The notes under the pieces were generated by a model. The model worked only from the letters and a program-made list of their open reading frames with translations. It did not search any database and was not told the origin of the DNA. DNA of 21,658 bases from a virus: IMG/VR virus record IMGVR_UViG_3300038301_000064, positions 1 through 21,658 of that record; one strand, given 5' to 3'. Numbering within the stretch: the stretch's first letter is position 1; each line of letters begins with the position of its first letter. Position numbers and translations under genes: made by a program. Below, piece after piece: positions 6,114 through 14,990 of this stretch.

Positions 6114-9100
6114 TACTTACTCCTGATTCTGATTGTTCCGTCACGAAGCCCGCGATTGAGCACCTGACTAAGTTTTTGCCCAGTTAGTTCTGGGGTTTTT
6201 GACTCGTTGACTACTACGCTGATACCGCCGACGTTGATAGTATCCGACCCTACAGAGTCTTGCGGTCGCAATCTACCACTTGGATCGAACCTTGTATTCG
6301 CAATAGTTCCAGCTTGAGCGCGCGCGGCAAGTCCAAGTTCGTCACGAGGAATCTGTCCGAACGTAGCAGTTGGCTTTGTAATATCTCCAGGCTTCGCTGC
6401 ATCCTCTGCTGCGATGATGGCATCAAATGCTCTCTGCTCAGCGTCGAGCGCAGCCTGCGCCAGTGGAACCCTTGCCTCCACGATCCTGGCAAGTTCCTCC
6501 CCGTTGGCGGCACTCTTCTGGACAGTAGCGACCCAGTGGTTCTGGGCTGCGTTGTTTTCCTCCCAGAGAAGCGTTGCTCCTTCTGCCGAGCGAAGAACCG
6601 TGTTCTGGGCATCAGCGTTCCGACCAGTAATTCTGTTCAGTTCCGCGAGAGCTTCGTCCTGGCCTCCACCGAAGCCAGATGCAAGAGCACCAACCGCATC
6701 GTTAGTCCCTGCTCCTGCTAATCCGACGCCTCGGGTTCCAACACCCACGCCCTCTACTGGCGGAGTTTTCGTTCCATCTGCTGCTGCCTTGGTAGCTGCC
6801 TCCTTAGCCTTCTGAGCATCGACAAGGGCTTTAGTGTTTGCAGCAGTTTGCTCACCAGCCGTAAGCTGCTTTTGCTGCGTCGGCCCCTCGCCACCTTGCT
6901 TGGTTTGACCGGGCCGCAGGCCACCTTTGAACGTGCCAGGACGAGGACCACTACCACCACGAGTGAAAAGTCCCTTAGCGTTGACGCCGGTCTTACCAGT
7001 CTGGCGGATGGCAGCATCTCTTTTGCGATTAGCTTCGTCCGCCTTGCGAGCCTTCTCGTTTTCCTTTGCTGCCTTCGCAGCCTGCACGGCAATGCGAGCC
7101 TGTTGCACAGCAATTGGGAGGGCACCTTGACCGAGGCGAATGGTGCTATCGAACTTCTTCGCTTTGAACTTTGGACGTTCCGGTGTTCTTGGTCCTACGG
7201 CTGCTGGCTTAAGAGCGGCTGCTCGGCGTTTCTCGATACCGGCTTGCAGTTCTGCAATTTGCTTCTTGAGGTTTGCGTCTCGCTCTTTCCGCGCAGCCTC
7301 CTCAGTTGCCCGAGCGGCTTCCGCCGCTTTCTCGGCTTTCTTAACTGCGGCAGAAGTGCCTTCTTCGGCACCCTTCTTCGTGCCTTCTGCTGTTGCGTCT
7401 GCGACGTTCTTCGCAACCGCTTTCTTAGCAGCCTTGGAGCCCTTGTCCATGCTGTCTGCGATGGCAGCATCCGTGTCCTTGAGGTCTTTCTTAAACTGAT
7501 CCGCAACACCCTTCTGGGTGGAGCTTGGTTGTGCGGCCTGTGCGGTCGCCAGAACACTTGCCTCTGGCGCAGTTGCTGGGCCCTTGGTGGCTCGCGCCTT
7601 ACCACTGACAAGCTCGTTGAACTCTTCGAGGAAGCCGGTTGACGATTTAAGAGCGAGGGTGTGCTCGTTCCGTAGTCTCGTCTCCTTACTAATTGCTTGT
7701 GCGTTCTTGGACTCGTTCTGCTTTGTAAGGTCAGCGATGCCGTCGACGAGCTTTTGAGACTCCGACTGGCTTACACCTAGTGCGGCTGTGGCTGCTGCCG
7801 CACTCTGGATATCTTTGACGAAGACGAGGGTCGCCTCTGTAAGGTCAGAGGCTCGTTTCTTTCCGGCTGGGTCGAAACCTGTATTCTTATCCTGGCTAAG
7901 TCCGACAGTCCGTAGGCTTTCAAAGCGAGAAACATCGAGTTGACCCGTGATTGATTTGACAAGTGAGTCAATCCGATCCTGACGCTCTTGTGTAAAGTCC
8001 TTAGTCTGTTCCAAGATTGCTTGCTCAAGAACATTCGCCAGGCCCTTGACACTTTGGAAGATGGCGTCATCGTTTGCAACCTCATCCTCACCGCCACCAG
8101 AGGTGAAAGTGCCAAACCCAGCACGCCGGGCGTCTTGACCTTGCGTTTCAATGGACGTGAAACCTGAGATTGCCCGTTGAACAATCTCAAGATTCCCAAG
8201 TTCTTTTTTAGTAACCTGTTCAGTGGCTTTGAGGCGCACAGCCAGAAGCTCACTGAGTTCGGCAAGGCGCCTATCTTTAGCCTTCTGCTCTAGAATATCA
8301 ATCTGAGATTGGGCTTGTTCGCGAAGAGCAGTCTCCTCTTCGATAAAGGACGCATCGAGCTGGTTCCCGCCAGTGAGTTGGCGACTAAGTGTAATGAGCT
8401 TAGCGAAATTCCTCTGCTGCTCCTCAACAGCCTTGTTGATCTCCTCGGCAGTCTTGCCTTCAGTAACACGTTCGACGTTGAAAGCCTCTGCTGTTTTCTT
8501 GGCAAGAGCAAATTGCAGCTGAAGGGCTTTGATTGCTTGCTGCTCGATGCGAGCATCCTCAGCACGCTTCTTATTGATGTCAGCAATCTTGATAGCTTGT
8601 TCAGCTTGCTTGGCTGCTTCAACTACCGATTCAGCACGAATCCGACGCTCAGTCGCTGCAAGTGCATTGAGTCGTTCTTGTTCACGCTTGAGGGCACTTA
8701 GGGCGTCGATAGCTTTCTTGAAAGACGCAGCATCTGTTGCCTTTGCAGCTTGCTCTCGCAGCTTCTGGATTGCACGCTCGCCCTTAAGTTGCTGGGACGT
8801 CCCGTCATTAAGGATCTTTTGCTGACGTTGAAGATTCGCGATGCGGTCATCCGCTGCCTTACGCTCTTCGCGCGTCGTAGCTTGTCGACGATCAGCCTGA
8901 GCTTCCTGTAGCTCCTGATCAATCTTGCTCTGTGCTTTGGCGAACTTAATCTCAGCAGTGATGCGTTGCTTGACGAGAGTGTTGAGACGTTTTCGCTGGG
9001 TCTCGAATCTCTTAAGGTCACCGGCTGCAGTTGCCTCCGCAACGTCTCCACGAGCCTCCGTAATCTCAGTCTTGATAAGCTTGATCGCCGTGCCGAAACC

Positions 9101-12100
9101 TGCGATGCCGACATCGATATCGAACTGAGCCTTGTCCTCCTTCTGGAGAATTCCTTCGACGGCTTCCGCAGCTTTGATCGCAGTTTTCTCGAAGTCCTTA
9201 AGTTCTTTTGTTGTTGCGGAAAGCTGCGTGGAGACACTCTTGTTGAAGACCTTGAGGATCTCACTGGTAGCTTCTGCGGTAGCCTCCGCTTGCTTTGCAA
9301 GAACATCCTGTTGTTTGTTAAGCTCGCTAACAATACCTTGGTTCCGAGTGAGAATGGCTTTGAAGCGTTTATCCAGTTCTTCAATGAAGCCCTTGGTGTT
9401 TTCACCCTGGGCATTTTTGAAAGCTTCCTGGGTCTTCTTATTGGCCTCAAGAATCCGGATGTTGTTATCCTCGGAAGCCTTGAGCTTTGCCTTCTCGCCG
9501 TCAGTATGTAGTTTAACTGCACCGAGAACTGCAGCACCTGCGATCAGAGCAAGTCCGATTGGAGAAGCGAGCAGAGCAGCATTAGCAAGCAGCGTCGAAG
9601 CAGCAACTCTTTCCTGTGCGAGTGCAAATGCGAACGAAGCTGTCTGTAGGCGCGTGAGGCCGACGAACAGAGCCTCCATTGCAATGAGGCGCTTCGCTGC
9701 AAAGGTAACTGCCAGAGCGGCACCGATGAGTCGGATATTCTCTGCGACAAAGACGGCGACCTCAGCAAAGGCGAACATCACCTTGCCGAGAACCTTCATC
9801 ACTTCAACAGTCTCGCGGAGGATCTTCTCGACCCCACCGGCTTCCTCAACAAACTTAGCAACCGCTACAAGGGCGGGACCACCTAGCTCCTTCTCAAACA
9901 GGTTCTGAGCCTGCTCGCGCATGCGCTCGAATTGCTTGCCAGTGCTCCTGAGAATCTTCTGGGTATCTTCACCGAAGGATTCGATGCTGGCATCTTTGAT
10001 CTGCCTAATCGAGTCAGCCGCAGCTTCTGCATTCTTACCAGTAAGACCAAGAGCACCAACGATAGCGCGGATACGCCCGAAGCCCTCGGCGGTTCCTTCA
10101 ACAGTATCGCCTAGCTCTTCAATGAAAGCGGTAAGACCTGGAATGAATCCACGGGCCTGAATAAGCGCCTGGCCCGTATCAGCACCCAAAGCCCGGAGAG
10201 CTTCGGAGCCAGCCTTCGTCGGCTTAATGAGCTTGAGGATGACATTACGAATGCCAGTGATGGCCTCATCCGCCTTGAAGCCTTGACGCGTAAGACCATC
10301 AATCGAACCCAAGACCTGATCGAGGTTAAGACCAAGAGCCTTAGCGGGCACGGCCACGCGGCCCATGATGTTCGCAATGTCTTCAATACGCAGAGCACCA
10401 AGTTCAACAGCCTTGAACAGCTTGGCAGCTACGACCTCGGCCTCCTCAGCCGGGATCTTGAAGGCGTTCATCGCCGAGGTCAGCAGGTTAGTAGCTGTCG
10501 CTGTATCCGTAACACCAGTCACGGCGAGCTTGTTAGCGACCTCTAGGAACTTGAGAGCTTCGGCACCCTGGATGGACTCGCCAGCCATGTTCTTGATTTG
10601 ACGCGACAGAATCTGATAGGCACCCTCAGCCTGTGAGAGAGTGTCAATACCGAATGCGTTACTGAGGGCTCGAAGATCAACAGCCCAAGACTCTGTGGAG
10701 CGAGCAGCTTGCGTTGAGATAGTCTCGATCTCAGCGATCTTAATTGTGAGTTCACCGGCTGCTTTGGCAGCGTCAGTGAAAGCTTGCACCAAGCGGAAGG
10801 CTCCACCAATGAGGAGGCTGATCCCGATAAGGTTTCCGAGGCTCTTGAAGGAAGTAAGGAGTCCCTTACTGGCCGCATTGGCTTGGTTGGCTCCAAGAGC
10901 AACCTGCTTCTCAGCCGCCACCAGCTTGAGTGCAGCTTGCTCCGCCTGAGTGAGATTCCCGGTGAACTTGAGTGTGCCAGCCCGTGCCTGGCCGATGGCA
11001 GCATCCACCTGCTTAAAGGCTGTTACGCTTGTCGCGGCAAACTTCTTAGCCGCTTTCTCTGCTTGGAGGAAGGTGTTAATTTCTTGCTTGCCAGCAGTGC
11101 CTGTTGTGAGGCGCTGTGCAACGACAGGCGTGCGAGTTGCGAGCGTTGCGGCCCGCTCTTCATTGATAGCCTTAAGGCGTGCAGCTTTCTCAAGCTGAAT
11201 ATCCTTGAAAAGTTTGACCTTCAGTGCCTCAGCAAACTTAACGCGTGCAGCGAACTCCCTCTGCGCTGCCTCAAGTGCCTCTGCTTCTAGCTTCTTAGTT
11301 CTCGCACGCTCGTCAGCAGCCTCCTTCTCACGATCAGCACGACGTTTAGCAAGACGCTCTTTGCGACTTTTAATCTGTGCCGCAGCGATCCTCTTGAACT
11401 CAGCAATCTCAAGATCAGCAGTCTTCTTATTGTCAGCCCGAACCTTTACAGCATCCTTGAATTCTTGAGCAGCAATTTCACGGAGGGCCTTAAGCTTGAT
11501 GACCTTGAGGCTTTGGGCATCGGTGCCCTCTTGGGCAGCCTGCCCGCGTGCGGTTGGGGCCGCGTCAGCAAACAGGCGCGCGGCAGCTTGGTTCTCGACA
11601 AGGATCAATGCCTGGGCAAAGAGCCCAACTTGCTTCTCGGCCTCCGCCGTCGACTTAACCATCTGCTGGGCTTGCATCGCTTGAGCGCGAGCAGTCTTCA
11701 AGTTAATCTGGAACGACTTCTCGAAAGGACTAAGGAGCTTGTTCGTCTCAGCGAGGATTAGCTCCGCATCTTTGATGCGTTTAGCTGCTAGCCTCTCCGC
11801 AGCTGTTAATTGCTCTGCGGCAGTCTTCTGATTGTCGGCCCTTGCCTTTTGGGCGTTCTTAAACTCTTGAGCGGCAACCTCTTGGAGAGCCTTAAGTCTG
11901 ATGGCTTTCAGATTCTGAGGATCAGTGCCCTCCTGTGCGGTCTTTCCCTGTTCAGTAATTTCGGTTTGAAGTTGACCACTTACAACAGTTTTCTTGGCCT
12001 CGTTAAGAAGAGCAATGGCAGCGGCTTCTGCCGCTACTGCCTCAGCGTTCGCAATGTGGGCGAGGGCCTCAAACTCTTCCGCATCCACGAGCAAAGCGGC

Positions 12101-12616
12101 AGCCTTAGCTGTCTTACGAGTAGAAGCGTCAAGAGAAACCTGTTCTTTCTTCTGGCTTCTTTGGGCCGCAGCAGTTACAAGATGCTTTGCAGCCTGGGCC
12201 TCTAGAGAGGCCGCTTTCTTGAACGCTGACGCAGAAGCCTTTTCAAGACTTGCTGCCTCTTTCTGGAGGCCACCAACATTTAAGGCAGTAGCCTCTCCGA
12301 GCAACCTTGTAGCAGTCGCCGCTGCTTCAGAGGTTGTCGCGAATTCTTTAATATCAGCAACAGCAGCCTTGGTGACGACTGAGGTCTGCTTGATGTCATC
12401 CTCGAGCTTTCTCCAAGTCGTGGCCATCTTGTTGCCAGCACCATCAACCCGAGTCAAGGTTCGGATGAGGGCATCACCACTCTGGTTTAGAGTAGCTTGG
12501 TCTTTGATGATTCGCGCAGTTGCTTCATCAAATTTCGCAAACGCAGCGACAGCCTGGTCGATGGCAGTAACTAGGCTAGAGGCATCAGCATTTAATTGAA
12601 TCGGTGGGTCAGCCAT
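6113..12616 (-). CDS. Tail tape measure protein
   Basis: This 2167-residue protein sets tail length and is ejected with the DNA. Residues 1-580 are Ala/Lys/Glu-rich coiled coil with a duplicated 40-residue block. Residues about 590-930 carry the conserved tape measure domain, including LSNAFGIDTLSQAEGAYQIL, ANKLAVTGVTDTATATNLL and NIMGRVAVPAKALGLNLDQV (the TP901/PhageMin-type region). Hydrophobic stretches at about 595-610, 945-985 and 1010-1035 could insert in the host membrane. The rest is charged coiled coil with Ala/Lys/Arg-rich low-complexity parts, and the C-terminus ends in a short beta segment (TINVGGISVVVNES). At 0.15 nm per residue the tail would be about 325 nm. Start and stop both use TAATG overlaps with neighbours. 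Confidence 0.95.
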   Translation of the reverse strand: MADPPIQLNADASSLVTAIDQAVAAFAKFDEATARIIKDQATLNQSGDALIRTLTRVDGAGNKMATTWRKLEDDIKQTSVVTKAAVADIKEFATTSEAAATATRLLGEATALNVGGLQKEAASLEKASASAFKKAASLEAQAAKHLVTAAAQRSQKKEQVSLDASTRKTAKAAALLVDAEEFEALAHIANAEAVAAEAAAIALLNEAKKTVVSGQLQTEITEQGKTAQEGTDPQNLKAIRLKALQEVAAQEFKNAQKARADNQKTAAEQLTAAERLAAKRIKDAELILAETNKLLSPFEKSFQINLKTARAQAMQAQQMVKSTAEAEKQVGLFAQALILVENQAAARLFADAAPTARGQAAQEGTDAQSLKVIKLKALREIAAQEFKDAVKVRADNKKTADLEIAEFKRIAAAQIKSRKERLAKRRADREKEAADERARTKKLEAEALEAAQREFAARVKFAEALKVKLFKDIQLEKAARLKAINEERAATLATRTPVVAQRLTTGTAGKQEINTFLQAEKAAKKFAATSVTAFKQVDAAIGQARAGTLKFTGNLTQAEQAALKLVAAEKQVALGANQANAASKGLLTSFKSLGNLIGISLLIGGAFRLVQAFTDAAKAAGELTIKIAEIETISTQAARSTESWAVDLRALSNAFGIDTLSQAEGAYQILSRQIKNMAGESIQGAEALKFLEVANKLAVTGVTDTATATNLLTSAMNAFKIPAEEAEVVAAKLFKAVELGALRIEDIANIMGRVAVPAKALGLNLDQVLGSIDGLTRQGFKADEAITGIRNVILKLIKPTKAGSEALRALGADTGQALIQARGFIPGLTAFIEELGDTVEGTAEGFGRIRAIVGALGLTGKNAEAAADSIRQIKDASIESFGEDTQKILRSTGKQFERMREQAQNLFEKELGGPALVAVAKFVEEAGGVEKILRETVEVMKVLGKVMFAFAEVAVFVAENIRLIGAALAVTFAAKRLIAMEALFVGLTRLQTASFAFALAQERVAASTLLANAALLASPIGLALIAGAAVLGAVKLHTDGEKAKLKASEDNNIRILEANKKTQEAFKNAQGENTKGFIEELDKRFKAILTRNQGIVSELNKQQDVLAKQAEATAEATSEILKVFNKSVSTQLSATTKELKDFEKTAIKAAEAVEGILQKEDKAQFDIDVGIAGFGTAIKLIKTEITEARGDVAEATAAGDLKRFETQRKRLNTLVKQRITAEIKFAKAQSKIDQELQEAQADRRQATTREERKAADDRIANLQRQQKILNDGTSQQLKGERAIQKLREQAAKATDAASFKKAIDALSALKREQERLNALAATERRIRAESVVEAAKQAEQAIKIADINKKRAEDARIEQQAIKALQLQFALAKKTAEAFNVERVTEGKTAEEINKAVEEQQRNFAKLITLSRQLTGGNQLDASFIEEETALREQAQSQIDILEQKAKDRRLAELSELLAVRLKATEQVTKKELGNLEIVQRAISGFTSIETQGQDARRAGFGTFTSGGGEDEVANDDAIFQSVKGLANVLEQAILEQTKDFTQERQDRIDSLVKSITGQLDVSRFESLRTVGLSQDKNTGFDPAGKKRASDLTEATLVFVKDIQSAAAATAALGVSQSESQKLVDGIADLTKQNESKNAQAISKETRLRNEHTLALKSSTGFLEEFNELVSGKARATKGPATAPEASVLATAQAAQPSSTQKGVADQFKKDLKDTDAAIADSMDKGSKAAKKAVAKNVADATAEGTKKGAEEGTSAAVKKAEKAAEAARATEEAARKERDANLKKQIAELQAGIEKRRAAALKPAAVGPRTPERPKFKAKKFDSTIRLGQGALPIAVQQARIAVQAAKAAKENEKARKADEANRKRDAAIRQTGKTGVNAKGLFTRGGSGPRPGTFKGGLRPGQTKQGGEGPTQQKQLTAGEQTAANTKALVDAQKAKEAATKAAADGTKTPPVEGVGVGTRGVGLAGAGTNDAVGALASGFGGGQDEALAELNRITGRNADAQNTVLRSAEGATLLWEENNAAQNHWVATVQKSAANGEELARIVEARVPLAQAALDAEQRAFDAIIAAEDAAKPGDITKPTATFGQIPRDELGLAARAQAGTIANTRFDPSGRLRPQDSVGSDTINVGGISVVVNESKTPELTGQKLSQVLNRGLRDGTIRIRSK
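11417..11938 (-). repeat. Duplicated 40-residue block in the tape measure N-terminal coiled coil
   Basis: Residues 227-266 and 361-400 align without gaps. Both begin AQEGTD, contain LKAL-x-E-[VI]-AAQEFK and end RADN-[QK]-KTA, with a spacing of 134 residues (402 bases). The copies have diverged at both DNA and protein level, so the duplication is old. Confidence 0.8.
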
Positions 12617-13203
12617 TAGTCATCACCTTCGAAGAAGACGGTCTTACCTCTAAGGTAACCGTCAATAATGAAGCGGGCTTTTTCCACAAACTCACGTTCA
12701 ACGATTCGCTCGAAAGCCTCAAGCCCTTCGGTCAAGGCTTCGACCTCCGGATCATTGAAAGCCATTTGCCACGAGACAGTTTGAAAGTTGAACTTGAAAA
12801 CAAACTGCGAGGAACTAGCAGCTGGGACAACAAAAGTAAAGGCTCTTTTACCAAGGTCTTTACCCTCGCCAATATCCTGAATGCCCGGCCGACGACGGCC
12901 ACTAGGAAACTCAGGAACTCCCTTGCGCTGACCGGTAGGGACATCAGTGAGTGCAACATCCACAAGAGTAACAGCGTCGTTACGTCTTAGAGCTTTCGCG
13001 AGAGCGTAGAAGGTAGCGGCTGACATTCCAGTATCAACCGCCACCTTCTTCAACGCCACCCGAATGAACTCTTGTGCTCCGTCTTTCCAGACTTTAGTGA
13101 GAGTCCGACGTAGTGCCCTGGTCACATTAGCAGATCCCGTTTCCATGCCCTTGAGCCTGTTACGAAGTGCTTTGATCCCAACGATGTCCACATCGATACC
13201 CAC
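12616..13203 (-). CDS. Conserved phage tail protein of unknown role, between chaperone and tape measure
   Basis: This 195-residue protein starts with a helical region (DIVGIKALRNRLKGME; NVTRALRRTLTKVWKDGAQEFI) resembling the HK97 gp10/minor tail protein type. A VDTGMSAATFYALAKALR motif and a C-terminal half with TFVVPAASSSQFVFKFNFQT then a long helix (LTEGLEAFERIVEREFVEKA) recall a virion protein found next to tape measure genes in other phages. Its exact role is unknown; it may act in tail completion or with the tape measure. The GTG start at 13203-13201 is preceded by AGGAAG about nine bases upstream. Its TAA overlaps the tape measure ATG (TAATG). Confidence 0.6.
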   Translation of the reverse strand: MGIDVDIVGIKALRNRLKGMETGSANVTRALRRTLTKVWKDGAQEFIRVALKKVAVDTGMSAATFYALAKALRRNDAVTLVDVALTDVPTGQRKGVPEFPSGRRRPGIQDIGEGKDLGKRAFTFVVPAASSSQFVFKFNFQTVSWQMAFNDPEVEALTEGLEAFERIVEREFVEKARFIIDGYLRGKTVFFEGDD

Positions 13204-13209
13204 TAGAGA

Positions 13210-13446
13210 CTACTTCCTGACTGCTCCGAGCATTTTGTAAAGCTCCATACGTTCCTCGCCTCGCTCATGAGAGCGAAGTTGATCGTATGCAATGAGCTGT
13301 GCTTGAAGCCACGGAACATTATCTTCCCATCCTTCCTTAACCCCTGGGGGTTTTAGGCCCCAGCGTTCGCAGGCACGCCAGATGGAGTAGGCTGCTGTGC
13401 GATACTTGGGGTAGACCCGTTGGCGGGATCCTGCGCCTGACCAGCT
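13210..13446 (-). CDS. Tail assembly chaperone, frameshifted extension (gpT-like part of a G-T fusion)
   Basis: These 78 codons are read after the -1 slip, giving a fusion of about 226 residues (148 from the upstream frame plus 78). The sequence IWRACERWGLKPPGVKEGW followed by WLQAQLIAYDQLRSHE is typical of the second half of siphovirus tail chaperone fusions, as I recall the family. The frame has no start codon with a ribosome site; a GTG at 13509 would open it but has no Shine-Dalgarno. Expression therefore depends on the T TTT TTA slip. It ends in TAG six bases before the next gene. Confidence 0.78.
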   Translation of the reverse strand, partial: SWSGAGSRQRVYPKYRTAAYSIWRACERWGLKPPGVKEGWEDNVPWLQAQLIAYDQLRSHERGEERMELYKMLGAVRK

Positions 13447-13889
13447 AAAAAACGTTTTGTAGCTTCGTCGATTTTCGTCTGGTTCAGGCCACAGGCATCC
13501 GTCACGCACATCTCGACCCGAGCGATCTCTCCAGGAGAGAACCCACAGCTCTGCATCTCCGTCTTATACAGCTCCCATGTTTCAGGCTTGCTCATCTTCA
13601 CTGTCTCCCACTCAAGACCTTCAGTGGCCTCAAGAGATTTCAACAGCATCCAATAGAACTTTCGAGTAGCCCACACGTCAACCGCTGCTACGTAGTTTGG
13701 ATCTTCGACATTCTCTTGAACCGCCCCGCCCCTAAGAAGTTTCTTGGGAGCTTGAGGCATCGGGTTGAGTTTGTCACAATCCGCATAGTCCAAGACTGCA
13801 GCAGCCTTGAACACAATGTCCCCGCTTTGTCGTGGAATAACCACAACCTCGATATTAGGGCCGTCGAGCTTCTTACCTTTGATCTTCAC
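13353..13889 (-). CDS. Tail assembly chaperone, zero-frame product (lambda gpG-like)
   Basis: This 178-residue protein lies between the tail tube and tape measure regions, the standard site of the tail assembly chaperone pair. The zero-frame product ends in a Pro/Ala/Gln/Ser-rich tail. A T TTT TTA heptamer at codons 146-148 lets a fraction of ribosomes move back one base and enter the overlapping frame. In the family both products coat the tape measure and recruit tube subunits during assembly, and are absent from the mature virion. The start is GTG at 13889-13887 with GAGG six bases upstream, in a 38-base spacer after the tube gene. Confidence 0.75.
   Translation of the reverse strand: MKIKGKKLDGPNIEVVVIPRQSGDIVFKAAAVLDYADCDKLNPMPQAPKKLLRGGAVQENVEDPNYVAAVDVWATRKFYWMLLKSLEATEGLEWETVKMSKPETWELYKTEMQSCGFSPGEIARVEMCVTDACGLNQTKIDEATKRFLAGQAQDPANGSTPSIAQQPTPSGVPANAGA
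13446..13452 (-). other. -1 programmed ribosomal frameshift heptamer T TTT TTA
   Basis: In the zero frame the minus strand reads ACA AAA CGT TTT TTA GCT, so the heptamer is in the correct X XXY YYZ register. The downstream frame, ending at 13210, is in the -1 register relative to the upstream one. Fifteen bases downstream, GATCCCG-CCAA-CGGGTC can form a short stem with one bulged T, a possible stimulator. A second, larger stem (CTGGGG and CCCCAG arms, 13344-13363) spans the zero-frame stop. Confidence 0.82.
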
Positions 13890-13927
13890 AATATTCCTCT
13901 TTGGTTAACAGAGATGCCTAGCTACTG

Positions 13928-14485
13928 CTAGGGCTGGAGCGACCTCACGATGGAAGCCGTCTTGGAGTTACATTTGCCGGAAACTGCGATGGTTCCAGCC
14001 GACAGGTCGTGGTCCAACGACTCATACCGGAAGTCCGGTAGAGTGATGAACTCCTGCTCCTGAGTTGGTGCACCAGCACCACAAACCGGAACATTTTCAA
14101 GAACGATATCAACCGCGAAGGGGCGACACGTATCAGGATCACTTGAGATCCAAGTTGACGCGTTATTGATATTCTTCAGAACGTCCTCGACCGTAGGCGG
14201 AACACCCGCCGAGTCCTGGTTGCCGGTGATGAACTCCCAGAGGAGGTCAAAGCTGACATCCATGGGGACTTCATCGCCCTCACGGACCTCATCAATACGG
14301 CCACGGTCGAGGGTATACTCGACTGTGCGGGTCTCACTGTAAGTGAGGTTTCCTTCACCGATCTTGATGAGAATAAAATTGGCCGTTGGCGTCGTGCCAT
14401 CCTGGAGTTTCAGTTCGACCCGCTTGAGGTCGATCTGAGCAAAAACTGGAACCCGAATGGGTGCCATCAAAACATTGAACTGCAT
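13928..14485 (-). CDS. Major tail tube protein
   Basis: This 185-residue protein has the size, position (before the frameshifted chaperone and tape measure) and beta-rich composition of a tail tube subunit. Strands and turns such as RVELKLQDG, ANFILIKIGEGNLTYSE and RTVEYTLDRGRIDEVREGDEVPMDVSFD fit the tube fold, in which a subunit ring stacks around the tape measure. A strong AAGGAGAGGA ribosome site precedes ATG. The first 16 residues, MQFNxLMAPIRVPVFA, are those of the capsid protein with one change, although the rest is unrelated. Two in-frame TAG codons separated by one codon end the gene. Confidence 0.78.
   Translation of the reverse strand: MQFNVLMAPIRVPVFAQIDLKRVELKLQDGTTPTANFILIKIGEGNLTYSETRTVEYTLDRGRIDEVREGDEVPMDVSFDLLWEFITGNQDSAGVPPTVEDVLKNINNASTWISSDPDTCRPFAVDIVLENVPVCGAGAPTQEQEFITLPDFRYESLDHDLSAGTIAVSGKCNSKTASIVRSLQP
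14438..14485 (-). repeat. Leader peptide copy in the tail tube gene (shared with the capsid gene)
   Basis: These 48 bases encode MQFNVLMAPIRVPVFA. The capsid copy at 16847-16894 encodes MQFNGLMAPIRVPVFA. By direct comparison the two DNA copies differ at 10 of 48 bases: nine are silent third-position changes and one changes Gly to Val. The match stops abruptly after Ala16. Confidence 0.9.
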
Positions 14486-14500
14486 GAGTGTTCCTCTCCT

Positions 14501-14989
14501 TTAAGAGGTTAGATTTAGAACCATCTTGTAGTGACCTTCAACAGATGCTTGCATCAGCTTGGTCTTGGCGTCGATCTGTCCGAAGTGGTTGATCTCCACA
14601 TAGTCACGCGTTGCAGCGTTCTGTAGAAGTTGTAGACAACCAACAAAGGATTGATCATCCTCTATACCATTTCCGAGTTTGAATACGGTGATGGATGGCT
14701 CAAAGGCCACCGCTGCAATACCCACCATTTGGTGGATCCTGTGATAGTTCGTGTCATTCATAGTGGATTGGATAAGTATATTGAACTCAATGTTTAATAT
14801 CCAACAGTCCTTGCTAACCTCTCGCAAGTTAGGGCCATCCATGCGTAGCTCAAAGAGATCTTTCTCCGTGCGCGTAGCTCGATGTTGACCTTCAATAAAC
14901 AGCGGAATACCCGCTGCTGTTGCAGCTACAAGAAAGTGTTTACTTGCAGTTGCAAAAATCCATCTAGGCCAATTTGGATTTGAACTCAT
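14501..14989 (-). CDS. Tail completion/terminator-like protein
   Basis: This 162-residue protein lies immediately before the tail tube gene, where long-tailed phages usually encode the tail terminator that caps the tube and joins it to the head. It opens with SSNPNWPRWIFATASKHFLVAA and continues with alternating strands (LFELRMDGPNL, WILNIEFNILIQ) and a helix-rich middle. No firm family match is claimed. I chose the ATG at 14989, one base after the upstream TAA, over a TTG three codons earlier. The ribosome site is weak, so translation is probably coupled to the head-closure gene. Confidence 0.5.
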   Translation of the reverse strand: MSSNPNWPRWIFATASKHFLVAATAAGIPLFIEGQHRATRTEKDLFELRMDGPNLREVSKDCWILNIEFNILIQSTMNDTNYHRIHQMVGIAAVAFEPSITVFKLGNGIEDDQSFVGCLQLLQNAATRDYVEINHFGQIDAKTKLMQASVEGHYKMVLNLTS

Positions 14990-14990
14990 A

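Noticed and set aside
6848-7642. 264-codon open frame on the plus strand
   Set aside because: It is antisense to the tape measure. Ala/Lys/Glu-rich codons read in reverse give long stop-free frames rich in Leu, Ser, Cys and Arg; there is no domain and no ribosome site.
11994-12599. 201-codon plus-strand frame and similar ones across the tape measure and propeller genes
   Set aside because: These are opposite-strand shadows with composition dictated by the minus-strand gene. No plus-strand gene is supported anywhere in the window.
13344-13363. CTGGGG/CCCCAG stem as an intrinsic terminator
   Set aside because: It lies within the coding region of the frameshift product and is not followed by a T-run; a role in frameshifting is more plausible.
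13210-13509. Independent 99-codon gene at the end of the chaperone
   Set aside because: It lacks a ribosome site, its first part is out-of-frame sequence of the upstream gene, and the frameshift heptamer explains its expression.
13922-13930. Two in-frame TAG codons at the end of the tail tube gene, considered as a recoding or readthrough signal
   Set aside because: TAG is also the plain stop of other genes here (terminase, chaperone extension, the 189-residue protein), and the frame beyond the second TAG soon ends without a domain.
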